This document shows, in pieces, positions 53,703 to 62,466 of a DNA stretch of 64,000 nt. Position 1 is the stretch's first letter. Each line of letters opens with the position of its first letter. The stretch comes from Taibaiella sp. KBW10 (lineage in GTDB: Bacteria; Bacteroidota; Bacteroidia; Chitinophagales; Chitinophagaceae): positions 703,977 through 767,976 of the forward strand of contig NZ_QAJI01000001.1 of the NCBI RefSeq assembly GCF_003852495.1, given 5' to 3'. Both the position numbers and the translations under genes were made by a program. The notes beneath the pieces are model-generated. The model was not told the origin of the DNA. It saw only the letters and a program-made list of their open reading frames with translations, and made no database searches.

Positions 53703-53843
53703 AAGGTTGTTTTTTTAATTATATATTCCCCAAAACCACCCTTAAATGCCCATTAGGCAATGTTTTAACATTTATTTATGACCATTTATTGAGTATCAAT
53801 TACTTATATTTTAATATATAATTCCCTAAAATAAGCTTTGAAA

Positions 53844-54524
53844 TTATTTGATTTTAATACATCTAATAGAGAATCCATAATCAAGTGAGTAGCTAGTTTC
53901 ACCCCCTAAATCATTAGAGCAAGAACCAATACTTACACCCCATAGATTAGGCACTTCTTGTTTTGTTTCTTCATCATTAATAAAGTTTTCTGTTGAAGTC
54001 CACCAAAAATTGCAGGCACCTTTATCCGCATTACCTTCATTATTTACTCCATAGCAAAATCCACCCATCCGGGCATTAAAACCATATATGTTTTTTCCTG
54101 CTACTTTTATATCGATCAAATTTCCGTTTGGTGCTTCATCCTCTGCCGTAAAACTATAACTGGTTAGCTTACCTGTATTCTTTATATTGGTTAGTCCACC
54201 GATAAACCCAAACAGTAGCTTAAAGTCCTTTAATGTAGCTATTCTAAAGCCATCAGGTGCAAGACCTCTTTTATCTGCTAAAGCATAACCATTATAGATA
54301 AAAGCACCATTGCTTAATCTTCTGTAACATGGAGTTTCCATCTTACACATTTCACTCCATTCTATATTGTCTCTTGCTTCACTTATTAAATTGCCATTCT
54401 TAAAACACATAACTTTTAAATCTTCATTCATCCATATTTGGTTGCCGATCTTTACGGTGTTTTGTGCATGCCCGTTATTACTTATTAATATAAAAGCGAT
54501 GATGATTGATAATAATTTTCTCAT
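53844..54524 (-). CDS. FISUMP domain-containing secreted protein
   Basis: A 226-residue protein with a signal peptide (about 1-20, ending NNGHAQ). The mature part is a FISUMP domain (Fibrobacter succinogenes major paralogous domain): VKIGNQIWMNEDLKV at the start, LAPDGFRIATLKDFK in the middle, NFWWTSTE and DYGFSIRCIKI at the end. The domain is common in secreted Bacteroidota proteins; its ligand is unknown. It follows the small lipoprotein gene by 35 bases on the same strand. Confidence 0.85.
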   Translation of the reverse strand: MRKLLSIIIAFILISNNGHAQNTVKIGNQIWMNEDLKVMCFKNGNLISEARDNIEWSEMCKMETPCYRRLSNGAFIYNGYALADKRGLAPDGFRIATLKDFKLLFGFIGGLTNIKNTGKLTSYSFTAEDEAPNGNLIDIKVAGKNIYGFNARMGGFCYGVNNEGNADKGACNFWWTSTENFINDEETKQEVPNLWGVSIGSCSNDLGGETSYSLDYGFSIRCIKIK

Positions 54525-54559
54525 TGAATAAATGTGTTTAATTGTTAGATAAATTGTTT

Positions 54560-55036
54560 TTATTGTTGAGGTACTTTAGTATTCCATTTGTAGTCGATTA
54601 ACATCCAACCATCCTCAAACTTTCTTTTAGGTGGTCTTGGCTTTTCTTCTATATTTGAATTACTATATTGAATACGACCATCTTTTAATACTTTATACGT
54701 ACCATCAGGTTTGCCTTTAAACAAAGACTCTATGTTTGATTTATTAAAGTCACAATGCATACAACTGGTATAAGTGCCGTCATCAAAATAAGCGGTCATT
54801 CCTGCATTTGTAGTATTTAAATACCGCAGTTGCTTTTCCTGTTTTTTAGCCTCATTTTTGGCTTGTTTTTGAGGTTCGGGGTCATTGGCTGCCTCTGCTC
54901 TTAATTCCTTGTATATGGGCATCACAGAGGGTGTATTGCTACAACTTGATAGAATTACATATCCGGCTAGTAATATAAATTTAGGTTTTAGAATTGAGCG
55001 GATTTTATAGGCTCGTGATAGGTTAATAGTTTTCAT
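54560..55036 (-). CDS. Small lipoprotein with CxxC
   Basis: A 158-residue protein with a hydrophobic segment and lipobox (LLAGYVILSSCSN). The mature part is charged, with a CMHC pair (YTSCMHCDFNKS) and a beta hairpin around GTYKVLKDGRIQYS. I do not recognise the family. It is transcribed leftward with the FISUMP gene and diverges from the XRE regulator, so the operators at 55141-55180 may also control it. Confidence 0.6.
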   Translation of the reverse strand: MKTINLSRAYKIRSILKPKFILLAGYVILSSCSNTPSVMPIYKELRAEAANDPEPQKQAKNEAKKQEKQLRYLNTTNAGMTAYFDDGTYTSCMHCDFNKSNIESLFKGKPDGTYKVLKDGRIQYSNSNIEEKPRPPKRKFEDGWMLIDYKWNTKVPQQ

Positions 55037-55140
55037 TTAATTAAGATATTTATGCTTACTCTTTGATACAGTTTTCAGCTACCCTGTAAATATTTCCAAG
55101 GCAAAAGAAATAAATATCTTATCATAAAATATTGAAAATT

Positions 55141-55180
55141 GGTACTGAATTAGTACCTTGCAAGTACTTAATTAGTACTT
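55141..55180. promoter_or_regulatory. Two matched palindromic operators upstream of the XRE gene
   Basis: Two 15-base palindromes, GTACTGAATTAGTAC (55142-55156) and GTACTTAATTAGTAC (55164-55178), have centres 22 bases apart, about two helical turns, so two repressor dimers could bind the same DNA face. They end four bases before the XRE start codon and lie between divergent genes. This is typical of autoregulation. Confidence 0.75.
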
Positions 55181-55183
55181 AAG

Positions 55184-55555
55184 ATGGATACTACAATAAA
55201 AGAAAAAGAAATAGGCAGTCGTATAAAACGATTAAGAGAAGATAAAGACTATTCTCAGGACTATCTTGCTCAAAGGTTAGGCATAACACAAAAGGCATAC
55301 TCTAAAATAGAGACAAATCAAACAAGGCTTTCTGTAGATAATTTATTGAAAATAGCGGATGTTTTGGAAACATCTATAAACAAAATATTAGATGTTGACG
55401 GTGGTACAGTTTACAATAATTATTCAACACATCATGGTGAGGGGATTGTTATTCATAAAACTACATCGGATAAGATAATAGAGCTTTATGATAAGCTGCT
55501 GAAAGCGAAAGATGATGAAATTGAAGCTTTGAAGAAACTATTAATTGGTACATAA
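55184..55555 (+). CDS. XRE-family transcriptional regulator
   Basis: A 123-residue protein with an N-terminal helix-turn-helix (about 10-65; YSQDYLAQRLGITQKAYSKI) of the Cro/C1 type, a short linker and a C-terminal helix (about 95-120) suited to dimerisation. Two palindromes lie immediately upstream. It is divergent from the lipoprotein-FISUMP pair. It probably represses itself and perhaps its neighbours; related proteins act as switches in mobile elements. Confidence 0.88.
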   Translation: MDTTIKEKEIGSRIKRLREDKDYSQDYLAQRLGITQKAYSKIETNQTRLSVDNLLKIADVLETSINKILDVDGGTVYNNYSTHHGEGIVIHKTTSDKIIELYDKLLKAKDDEIEALKKLLIGT

Positions 55556-55714
55556 TAGACACCGAGTAAAATTCATAAAACAATATCCAATCTCAATAAA
55601 TAGAAGTGTTTCACTACCAAGAGAATATTTAAAGTATAATGACATGTTTATTAATGAAAGATTAAATTATTAGATATTGAATAAAAGCTCAAATAACAAA
55701 AAGTTGCCAAAGCT

Positions 55715-55748
55715 ATTTCATGATAAAAATATTCTTTAATCATGAAAT
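55715..55748. repeat. Inverted repeat (ATTTCATGAT / ATCATGAAAT)
   Basis: Two perfect 10-base arms separated by 14 bases, between the XRE gene and the next small gene. It could be an operator or an RNA hairpin. Confidence 0.5.
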
Positions 55749-55815
55749 AAGAAACAAGTAACGCGGCAAATAAATACAGTGAAAAGAAGGTAATAATATA
55801 TTAATATATATCTAA

Positions 55816-56052
55816 ATGAATAATGATGAATATATTAAAAAATTGACAGAAATTACCGAAGTATTAAAGATAGCCGGAACATATATCAGTCGAGGGAAAA
55901 GAGAATGGATGCCAATATTCAATCTCAATAATTCTCTTAATGCCGAATTGAAAAAGTTACGACATACACTTACGCCAAAAGAAATAGCTCTAAGAACAGT
56001 TGGTTTTTGGATAAACTATGATAACGGAAATTATATATTAGAATATGAATAG
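55816..56052 (+). CDS. Small protein of unknown function (78 residues)
   Basis: A charged protein (MNNDEYIKKLTEITEVLKIA, ending FWINYDNGNYILEYE), helical at first and beta-like at the end. Not recognised. It is convergent with the next gene, with only five bases between stop codons. AT-rich like the rest of the cargo. Confidence 0.5.
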   Translation: MNNDEYIKKLTEITEVLKIAGTYISRGKREWMPIFNLNNSLNAELKKLRHTLTPKEIALRTVGFWINYDNGNYILEYE

Positions 56053-56057
56053 AATTA

Positions 56058-56432
56058 TTAAACAGTATATTCAAATACAATTGGATTTAGTTCCTCGATA
56101 TCTTCTTGCACATTGATAATTTCTGGTATTTCTTGTAGGAGGGTGAGACATAATGATAAATCTTCATAGTTTTCTGTTAATCTATCAAGAAAGAACATTA
56201 AAAAGTTTTTAATAATATTATGTGTAATCTCTAATTCAAAGATTACTAAATTATCACTTATTATCTCGTTTCCAATCGAGTTAATAAGTGATGTGTCTAA
56301 TTGACCAAGATTATCATTATGTGCATTTATCGTTTCATTAAAAGACTCTATATGCTCTGTATATAACTGGTTAATTTGATCAAATACTATCTCGTTATTA
56401 GACCTATAGTATAGGGAAAATTTATATGGCAT
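56058..56432 (-). CDS. Acidic helical protein of unknown function
   Basis: About 124 residues from the ATG at 56432 (MPYKFSLYYRSNNEIVFDQI); a TTG at 56483 would add 17 residues. A TATTTTTG box at 56448-56441 favours the ATG. The protein is acidic and helical, with no known motif. It could be an immunity or antitoxin-type protein by size and charge, but nothing links it to a toxin. Confidence 0.5.
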   Translation of the reverse strand: MPYKFSLYYRSNNEIVFDQINQLYTEHIESFNETINAHNDNLGQLDTSLINSIGNEIISDNLVIFELEITHNIIKNFLMFFLDRLTENYEDLSLCLTLLQEIPEIINVQEDIEELNPIVFEYTV

Positions 56433-56918
56433 TTTTTTCACAAAAATATGAAATTTTTGATAACTTTTCAACAGTTTCTTCAAATATATTAGAGCGAATG
56501 TCTCAAATCCTTACTAAATGGAAAACAATTCAGAATCAAAGTAGCTATTGTTCATTTTAAAACCAATTCGTGGTAACAGCTGTATACATTTAATCCATAA
56601 TAATCATACTTAAAGCAAAGGTGCTTCCATTCGACTTATACAAATAATATATCAATATAGATATTTTTATATACTTATTTATTTCTCTTTTTCTAATTCC
56701 TTTTTCTGAACTCTCTCTGCTTCTTCTACATCAGAAATAAATTCTTCATTGTCCATTTTGTTCTTACGTTTTTATCCACCGGAAGACAAATATTACTAAA
56801 CTCATCAAAAGTCTTTAAATACTTCATACAGTAACAGTATATATTAATTTTGATAGTACAGAAAAAAGGGACCAATTCGATCCCATTTTCTATTTTTCCT
56901 ACATACAGATAGACCAGT
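56433..56918. other. Spacer containing a small-gene relic
   Basis: Apart from the relic at 56679-56827, no gene is seen. The segment TCCTACATACAGATAG near 56894 recurs with one change near 61228; the match is too short to interpret. Confidence 0.45.
56679..56827 (-). pseudogene. Relic of the MKxIKxF small gene, copy C
   Basis: From an ATG at 56827 the frame reads MKYLKTFDEFSNICLPVDKN, then TAG after 33 codons. A shifted frame continues with a charged helix (DNEEFISDVEEAERVQKKEL) to a stop at 56679, so one base has been lost or gained. The upstream sequence has TTAATATATACTG, as in the intact copies. It compares well with MKWIKTFEDFNFIC at 62467. Confidence 0.55.
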
Positions 56919-58859
56919 TTAGATGAAATCTATATTTAAAAATTGTTTTCGTTCTTTATCATTTAGGAAAGAAAACCCCCATCTTTTTTCCATAAAATTA
57001 ACCAGTTTCAAGCCTCTATTTAAAATATCTTCAGGTGTCCAATTTTCGCTTTGTGAAACTTCTATTTCAGAATAACTACCGTATTTGTATCCAACATATT
57101 CCTTGTTGGTTTGGACCTTTTTTGGAAAATCATAATTTTGAAGACTTGAATTTTTGGGTTTTGATAATGCTAAGAGATTACCTAAACTATCACATAAATC
57201 CCTTCTTTGTTTGAGCGTCAAATGATCAAATCTATCTTTCCAGTATTTGCTTTTGGGTTTTTGTGGGTATATATGCTCCAACGAAACAAAGTCTTCATTC
57301 CAAAATCGAAACATTTCCCATTCCAATTTATGCGTTTTGCTTTTAGTTTTTTCTTGAATGGATAGCTCATATTCATAAAAGAAATATCTAGAGTTTGTCC
57401 AACGATAAAAACTACCTCGATACGAATATCGACTTATTACTTTCTGTGTAAAAGAATTGTCATTAATTAGGGTTTCAATCTGTACTTTAAAACTTTGGAA
57501 AAACTCTTTGAGTGTTAGGGAATTATTCAGTATGTCGAAGCAAACCTTGATAGTATCTAAATGTATAGTATTATCTGGATATGAAATTAAAGATTCTATA
57601 AAGTAATATTTTTCCAATAATAACAAGTTTTCATAATTATCAGTTTTTTTGCTTGATTTAAGATAGATTAAAAGCAATAAGTGGGCTATATCTTCAAATT
57701 GTAGTCTTTTTAGTTTATCTATTACAATTGCTTCCTTTTTATTAATTTTATTTGACTCCAGTGGATTATTTATATGGTACCAAGTTTCTACTGTTCTATG
57801 TAAATTTTCAACATATGTATTAATTTCTTCTAAATCTAAATTATTATCGGCAGAGTTAATCCTCTTGAGTGTGAAAATTTTATCTAGAAGATTCTTTGAA
57901 AGCCTATAATTTCTTCTTCTGCTATACATGTAATAATGGTCTTCTTCATCCATAGCAATGGCTGCCATTTCAAAATAGTATAGCATATAGTGGGTATCTA
58001 AAAAAACATCATCTGATAATGGGTTATTTTTGTTTTTTCCTAAATAGTGATAGACTCCTTTCCAAGCATCATTTATTTTCTTACGTAATCTATTCTTCTC
58101 AGTTTGATCACAGTGTAATTTGGTGCTTAAATAAATTAGTCTATTTTTTAAAAGTTCAAGCTGAGACAACGGCTTGCCTCGATTATTCATAGTCTCAAAC
58201 GTAACAAAAACATCAATCTCCTCTTTAATGCTATATATGTTAAAAAGTAGATTTTGTGTTATCTTACGATACAATATTCCACGCTCGTGAGCAGTCATAT
58301 TATGAATTTGTTCAATGAAATATTCTTTTGCAGCTATTAAATTGTTTGTATAAATTGTCTCTTCATTTTGATAAGATGATGCTGAATGATCATTAAATAT
58401 TCTAGTCTTTAAAAATTCATAACTAGGATTATCTTTTTCATAACCGAAAATGTATGATTTTGAAATTCCTTCATTTCTGGTGTCAAAAAGATATTTCTTT
58501 CTAACTTCATCTATGGTATCATAATTGAGTTTCTCTCCGTCGGTAGCAGTTTCTAATATGGCTTGGATTAAGATTATAACAGTAGTCAACCTTTGTTGTC
58601 CATCAACAATATAATAGGGAGTAAAATTCTTATAATCAATTATCCATGAATCTTCTTCCCAACCATTATAAACACCAGGAAGTACTAATTCAAGTGTAAG
58701 GAGGCCTAGATAATGATTATTATTGTTTTCTAATTGTTCAACATCTAGCCAAAAATCCTTTAATTGGCTTTCTGTCCAAGCATATCCTCTTTGATAATCA
58801 GGGATTCTATAAATATTTTGAGTAAAAATTTTTGATATAGAATAGAGTTGTGTTTCCAT
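56919..58859 (-). CDS. DUF262 plus HNH (GmrSD-like) protein
   Basis: A 646-residue protein. The N-terminal DUF262/ParB-like domain has IPDYQRGYAW (18-27) and YYIVDGQQRLTTV (about 82-94), the nucleotide-hydrolysis motif of GmrS. A long helical middle follows. The C-terminal DUF1524-type HNH region has SLEHIYPQKPKSKYW and LGNLLALSKPKNSSLQNYDF (about 540-600). GmrSD proteins cleave phage DNA with modified cytosines. It is divergent from the deaminase gene across a 205-base intergenic region. Confidence 0.88.
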   Translation of the reverse strand: METQLYSISKIFTQNIYRIPDYQRGYAWTESQLKDFWLDVEQLENNNNHYLGLLTLELVLPGVYNGWEEDSWIIDYKNFTPYYIVDGQQRLTTVIILIQAILETATDGEKLNYDTIDEVRKKYLFDTRNEGISKSYIFGYEKDNPSYEFLKTRIFNDHSASSYQNEETIYTNNLIAAKEYFIEQIHNMTAHERGILYRKITQNLLFNIYSIKEEIDVFVTFETMNNRGKPLSQLELLKNRLIYLSTKLHCDQTEKNRLRKKINDAWKGVYHYLGKNKNNPLSDDVFLDTHYMLYYFEMAAIAMDEEDHYYMYSRRRNYRLSKNLLDKIFTLKRINSADNNLDLEEINTYVENLHRTVETWYHINNPLESNKINKKEAIVIDKLKRLQFEDIAHLLLLIYLKSSKKTDNYENLLLLEKYYFIESLISYPDNTIHLDTIKVCFDILNNSLTLKEFFQSFKVQIETLINDNSFTQKVISRYSYRGSFYRWTNSRYFFYEYELSIQEKTKSKTHKLEWEMFRFWNEDFVSLEHIYPQKPKSKYWKDRFDHLTLKQRRDLCDSLGNLLALSKPKNSSLQNYDFPKKVQTNKEYVGYKYGSYSEIEVSQSENWTPEDILNRGLKLVNFMEKRWGFSFLNDKERKQFLNIDFI

Positions 58860-59064
58860 TACGAATTTTAATTATAAACAGTAATCTTATAAGTGTTGTA
58901 TTAGCGTTATAGGCTTGAATATCCCCCAAACATAATAAATTCATCGTCTTCAAATAAAAATGATTAAAATATTTATCTGAAAGCAATATTAGCTCCCGCG
59001 AAAATAATTAACAATTATTTGAAATTTGTTTTTTATAATGTATTTTGGTTAAAATTTTTTATAA
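58860..59064. promoter_or_regulatory. Divergent control region of two defence genes
   Basis: 205 bases between the DUF262 gene and the deaminase gene; AT-rich, no clear operator. Known AvcD-type deaminases have an inhibitory small RNA next to them; I see no clear hairpin-terminator unit here, so such an RNA is not supported. Confidence 0.4.
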
Positions 59065-60669
59065 ATGGGTTTAGCGCAGTTAGATTTCTCTCCGCATTCT
59101 GATGGAGAATCGAAAAAGAGCAAAGGTAAAAATGCTATAGAAAAAGTAGATAACACTTTAACACAAGAATTATTTATAGCTATATGCTCACCAATAGGCT
59201 CTTTAAAAGAAACCGTTATCGAAAGGTTACTAAATTTTGTTAAGATAAACTACGGTTATGATGTTGAGCATATAAAATTGAGTAATTATATCGAAGAAAT
59301 AGACATTGATTATGAAGATACTTCTAGCTCGGCAAAGTCTATAATATTTAATCAGTACTTTAATAAGATAGCTAAAGGTAACCATATAAGAGACACTTTC
59401 CATAATTCACATTTGGCTGAAAAAGCTGTAGAATCAATATATTTAAGTAGATTGGCAGAAGTGAAAGCTAAGAGACCTGAGATAGAGGAAGGAGACATTA
59501 ACCCAGAACACTTTGAATCCCGAAGAAAGTTATTTCTCGTTGATTCAATTAAATCAAAGGAAGAGCTAGAGCTATTCCGAAAAGTTTATACTGATAATTT
59601 TTATCAGATAAGTCTATTTTCATCATTAGAAGAAAGGCGTAAAAATTTGGCTAGAAAAGGATTTACTAAACCTGAAATAGAAGAAATAATAGATATAGAT
59701 GATAAACAGAACTTTAATCACGGACAAAATGTACGTGGAACTTTCGTAGAAGGAGATTTTTTTATGCGGGTTTCGGCAGGCAACACCCCTGAAATCGAAA
59801 GAAAAATTCAAAGATTTTTTAATCTTATTTTTGAAAGCTCAATTGTTACCCCAACAATAGAAGAGAAATCAATGTATTTAGCTAAGTCGGCATCAGGAAA
59901 TTCGGCCTGTTTATCCCGCCAAGTTGGAGCCTCCATTATTGATAAAAAAGGAACGCTGTTAGCGACAGGATGGAATGATGTACCTAAATTCGGTGGCAAT
60001 TTATACACATCAGATTATGTTAGAGACCATAGGTGCTTTAACTTAGGATATTGTAGTAATGATAAGCATAAAGATGAATTGGTGGAAAATATAATTAAAT
60101 CCTTATTAAATGACAACGATACTCGGCAAATGCTTGAAAAGGATAATGTTGTTGATTTAGATTTAGTCAAAAAGATTAGAAATAATTTGAGGAATAGTAA
60201 AGTTAAGGATATTATTGAATATTCCCGGAGTATTCACGCGGAGATGCACGCAATAATTCAAGGCAGTCAACTTACAGGAGACAAAATGGTCAACGGGGTA
60301 CTTTTTTGTACAACATATCCATGTCACAACTGTGCAAGACACATAGTAGCAGCAGGCATTAAAGAAGTTTACTATGTTGAACCTTATGTAAAAAGTTTAT
60401 GCCTAACGTTACATGATGATTCAATGACGGAAAATGAACATGAGGTGGAAAAAGTTAAAATATTGATGTTTGATGGTGTTGCGCCAAGGAATTATCTAAC
60501 ATTTTTTACTAATTTTGCAGAAAGAAAGCAAAACGGTAACGTGATACCAAAAATTTTAAAAAATTTAAGCCCTAAAAAGGCAAAATCTTTACAAGCATTG
60601 TCAACACTGGAACAACAAGCGTTACATTCATTAGGACAACAAACTAAACATTCTTTGTCGAAAAATTAA
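59065..60669 (+). CDS. Anti-phage dCTP deaminase-like protein (P-loop plus cytidine deaminase domain)
   Basis: A 534-residue two-domain protein. The N-terminal half is a P-loop NTPase-like domain whose loop reads SPIGSLKET (42-50), a variant lacking one glycine of GxxGxGKT. The C-terminal half is a dCMP/dCTP-deaminase fold: SRQVGASII, zinc motif HAE (391-393) and PCHNC (419-423). The layout equals that of bacterial defence deaminases that deplete dCTP during phage infection. An in-frame tail of Gln/Ser/Leu-rich repeats ends it. A 72-residue gene follows after 4 bases, so the pair is an operon. Confidence 0.88.
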   Translation: MGLAQLDFSPHSDGESKKSKGKNAIEKVDNTLTQELFIAICSPIGSLKETVIERLLNFVKINYGYDVEHIKLSNYIEEIDIDYEDTSSSAKSIIFNQYFNKIAKGNHIRDTFHNSHLAEKAVESIYLSRLAEVKAKRPEIEEGDINPEHFESRRKLFLVDSIKSKEELELFRKVYTDNFYQISLFSSLEERRKNLARKGFTKPEIEEIIDIDDKQNFNHGQNVRGTFVEGDFFMRVSAGNTPEIERKIQRFFNLIFESSIVTPTIEEKSMYLAKSASGNSACLSRQVGASIIDKKGTLLATGWNDVPKFGGNLYTSDYVRDHRCFNLGYCSNDKHKDELVENIIKSLLNDNDTRQMLEKDNVVDLDLVKKIRNNLRNSKVKDIIEYSRSIHAEMHAIIQGSQLTGDKMVNGVLFCTTYPCHNCARHIVAAGIKEVYYVEPYVKSLCLTLHDDSMTENEHEVEKVKILMFDGVAPRNYLTFFTNFAERKQNGNVIPKILKNLSPKKAKSLQALSTLEQQALHSLGQQTKHSLSKN

Positions 60670-60673
60670 TTTT

Positions 60674-60892
60674 ATGAGAAAGCATAAAAGTGAATCTAAA
60701 AGCTATCAAGGTGAACTAGATTTTAATGCAAAAAATAATATAGACGAAGTCGTAAAATCTAATTCTCACGTAAACATCAATTTACATCGTAAAACAACTG
60801 TAATATCTTTTTCTAAAGCTCTTGCTGAATCTAAAAAGATAAAAGAAGATAATCTACGGAGGATTGTTTTACAGAACACTAAAAGCTTTTAA
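60674..60892 (+). CDS. Small partner protein of the deaminase (72 residues)
   Basis: A basic, Ser/Asn-rich protein (MRKHKSESKSYQGELDFNAK ... ISFSKALAESKKIKEDNLRR). Not recognised. It begins four bases after the deaminase stop codon and ends at a terminator, so it is translated from the same mRNA. An accessory or regulatory role for the deaminase is likely from position alone. Confidence 0.6.
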   Translation: MRKHKSESKSYQGELDFNAKNNIDEVVKSNSHVNINLHRKTTVISFSKALAESKKIKEDNLRRIVLQNTKSF

Positions 60893-60902
60893 ACAAATAA
60901 GA

Positions 60903-60932
60903 AGAGGTCGTTTATAGACGGCCTCTTTTTAT
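60903..60932 (+). terminator. Terminator of the deaminase operon
   Basis: AGAGGTCGT and ACGGCCTCT pair around TTATAG, followed by a T-run. Confidence 0.75.
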
Positions 60933-60939
60933 TTGTTCT

Positions 60940-61130
60940 TTATGTAAATGAAGGATCGTAATATTCTTCCCATAATTTCGCTTCTCTTTGTTCTGGTTCT
61001 TGAATTACTTTTTCAAATTCAGTCAATAAAATTTTTATTAATCCAATATTAACGTGATTGCGGTCTAAAAACTGTTTAAGAATGAAAATATATTTTAAAA
61101 TATTGGAGTGTATGTAAGTGATTTGCTTCG
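60940..61130 (-). pseudogene. C-terminal fragment of an unknown gene
   Basis: On the minus strand an open frame without a start codon reads FLDRNHVNIGLIKILLTEFE and KVIQEPEQREAKLWEEYYDP to a stop at 60942-60940. The composition is protein-like, but upstream it fades into AT-rich sequence. It looks like the tail of a gene cut by an earlier rearrangement. Confidence 0.4.
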
Positions 61131-61481
61131 AATTGCGCTAGAAATTTGGTTAGGTTATATGTGTTAGATAAACTGAAACCCATTATAGAATATTTTATTA
61201 CGATAGAGAAATTAAATCGCCACTACATTTTGTATCCTACATACGGATAGTCTCATACATATATACCTAAACTTCTCTATACTTTATTTTTGTTTACTAA
61301 AAGGATAAAAGAACTTAAAACGACTATTCGGCCACTTCAACATCAATAAACTTTATGACAAATGCTATAAAAAATATTATAGCGAGAATATATTTTTGTC
61401 GAAATAAAAAGTGCTATCAGAGGTTAACTACGTCACATTTTGGCGTAGCAAACCTTTTACTTTGTACATAATATAACAATT

Positions 61482-62456
61482 ATGCACATGGTAAAGGATA
61501 TTACAAAATTTGACTCAATACTTGAAATAGCTGATTATTTCAAAGATCAAGAAACTTGTAAAAAACATCTTGAACAACTACGTTGGGGAAATAATATCGT
61601 ATGTCCTCATTGTAGCCATGAAAATGCATATCGCACAACAGTGGGCTATAAATGTTCGAGCAATAAATGTTATAAAAAATTCTCTGTTGTTACTAAAACC
61701 ATTTTTGAAGGAACAAAAATTCCTTTGAGAAAATGGTTTATGGCTATATTCACCTTTATTAATAATAGTGCAGGTATTAGCTCTGTTACCTTATCAAAAG
61801 AATTAAAAATCACCCAACATTCTGCATGGTTCTTATTACACCGTCTTAGAGAAATAATGAGAAGTGCAACCCCTAAAAAGCTATTCGGCACTGTTCAAGC
61901 TGATGAAACAATGTTTGGTGGTAAAGAGAGCAATAAACCTAAAAGTAAAAGAGCTAAAAAGGCAAAAGGATCATCATTAATCGGTACAACTAAAACATAT
62001 ATAATTGGTGCTGTTCAGCAAGATGGAAATATAATAACTACACTTAGTGATAGTAATGCAGAAGATGTATTAATTCCATTCTTAAAAGATAATGTTGAAG
62101 AGGGAGCTACCATTGTAACAGATGCTCATAGAGGATATCAAAATTTGCCTAATCACAACTATACCCACATCACTAATAAACATGGCAAACATAAGTTTGT
62201 TAGGGTTGTTGATGATGTTAAGTACCACACACAAGCAATTGAAGGTTTTTGGTCTATATTCAAAGGAGCTGTAAAAGGAACACATAGATACATAAGCCTT
62301 AAACACTTATCTAAGTATACCGCAGAACATACTTGTAGATATAATCTACGAAAGAAAAAACCTGCTGATAAATTTATTGGATTGTTAGGAATGGTGAGCA
62401 ATACAACTGTCAAATATGAAAAAATGATAGCAGGAAAGTATAGAAGCCAAGATTAA
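61482..62456 (+). CDS. IS1595-family (ISXO2-like) transposase
   Basis: A 324-residue transposase. The N-terminal zinc ribbon has Cys41, Cys44, Cys58 and Cys63 (CPHCSHEN ... CSSNKCYKKF), then a helix-turn-helix-like segment (about 96-122) and the ISXO2-like DDE domain: Asp141 in VQADETMFGGK, Asp214 in IVTDAHRGYQ, and the acidic/HxxxIEGFW motif around Glu254, with HLSKYTAEHTCRYN after it. It appears intact. It lies 481 bases from the right end of the element and should move the whole unit. Its stop codon overlaps the TTAATATATACT sequence that precedes the next small gene. Confidence 0.93.
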   Translation: MHMVKDITKFDSILEIADYFKDQETCKKHLEQLRWGNNIVCPHCSHENAYRTTVGYKCSSNKCYKKFSVVTKTIFEGTKIPLRKWFMAIFTFINNSAGISSVTLSKELKITQHSAWFLLHRLREIMRSATPKKLFGTVQADETMFGGKESNKPKSKRAKKAKGSSLIGTTKTYIIGAVQQDGNIITTLSDSNAEDVLIPFLKDNVEEGATIVTDAHRGYQNLPNHNYTHITNKHGKHKFVRVVDDVKYHTQAIEGFWSIFKGAVKGTHRYISLKHLSKYTAEHTCRYNLRKKKPADKFIGLLGMVSNTTVKYEKMIAGKYRSQD

Positions 62457-62466
62457 TATATACTTT

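Larger units (their letters stand above)
60893..61481. other. Spacer between deaminase operon and transposase
   Basis: Contains a terminator (60903-60932), a C-terminal gene fragment on the minus strand (60940-61130) and an AT-rich leader of the transposase gene with a small hairpin (CTACG / CGTAG, about 61427-61447). Nothing else is recognised. Confidence 0.5.

Noticed and set aside
53524..53718. A 64-residue hydrophobic plus-strand frame
   Set aside because: The minus strand of the same segment gives a far more credible coiled-coil protein.
58860..59064. An AvcI-like antitoxin RNA upstream of the deaminase gene
   Set aside because: No promoter-hairpin-terminator unit is visible in the 205-base gap.
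56894..61245. Short direct repeat TCCTACATAC[AG]GATAG near 56894 and 61228
   Set aside because: Only about 16 bases match, with no structure around them; chance cannot be excluded in AT-rich DNA.
61200..61480. A separate short IS1595 copy with its own left end just before the transposase
   Set aside because: No sequence like the terminal repeat was found between 61130 and 61482, so the transposase has only the distant left ends at 45305 or 49972.
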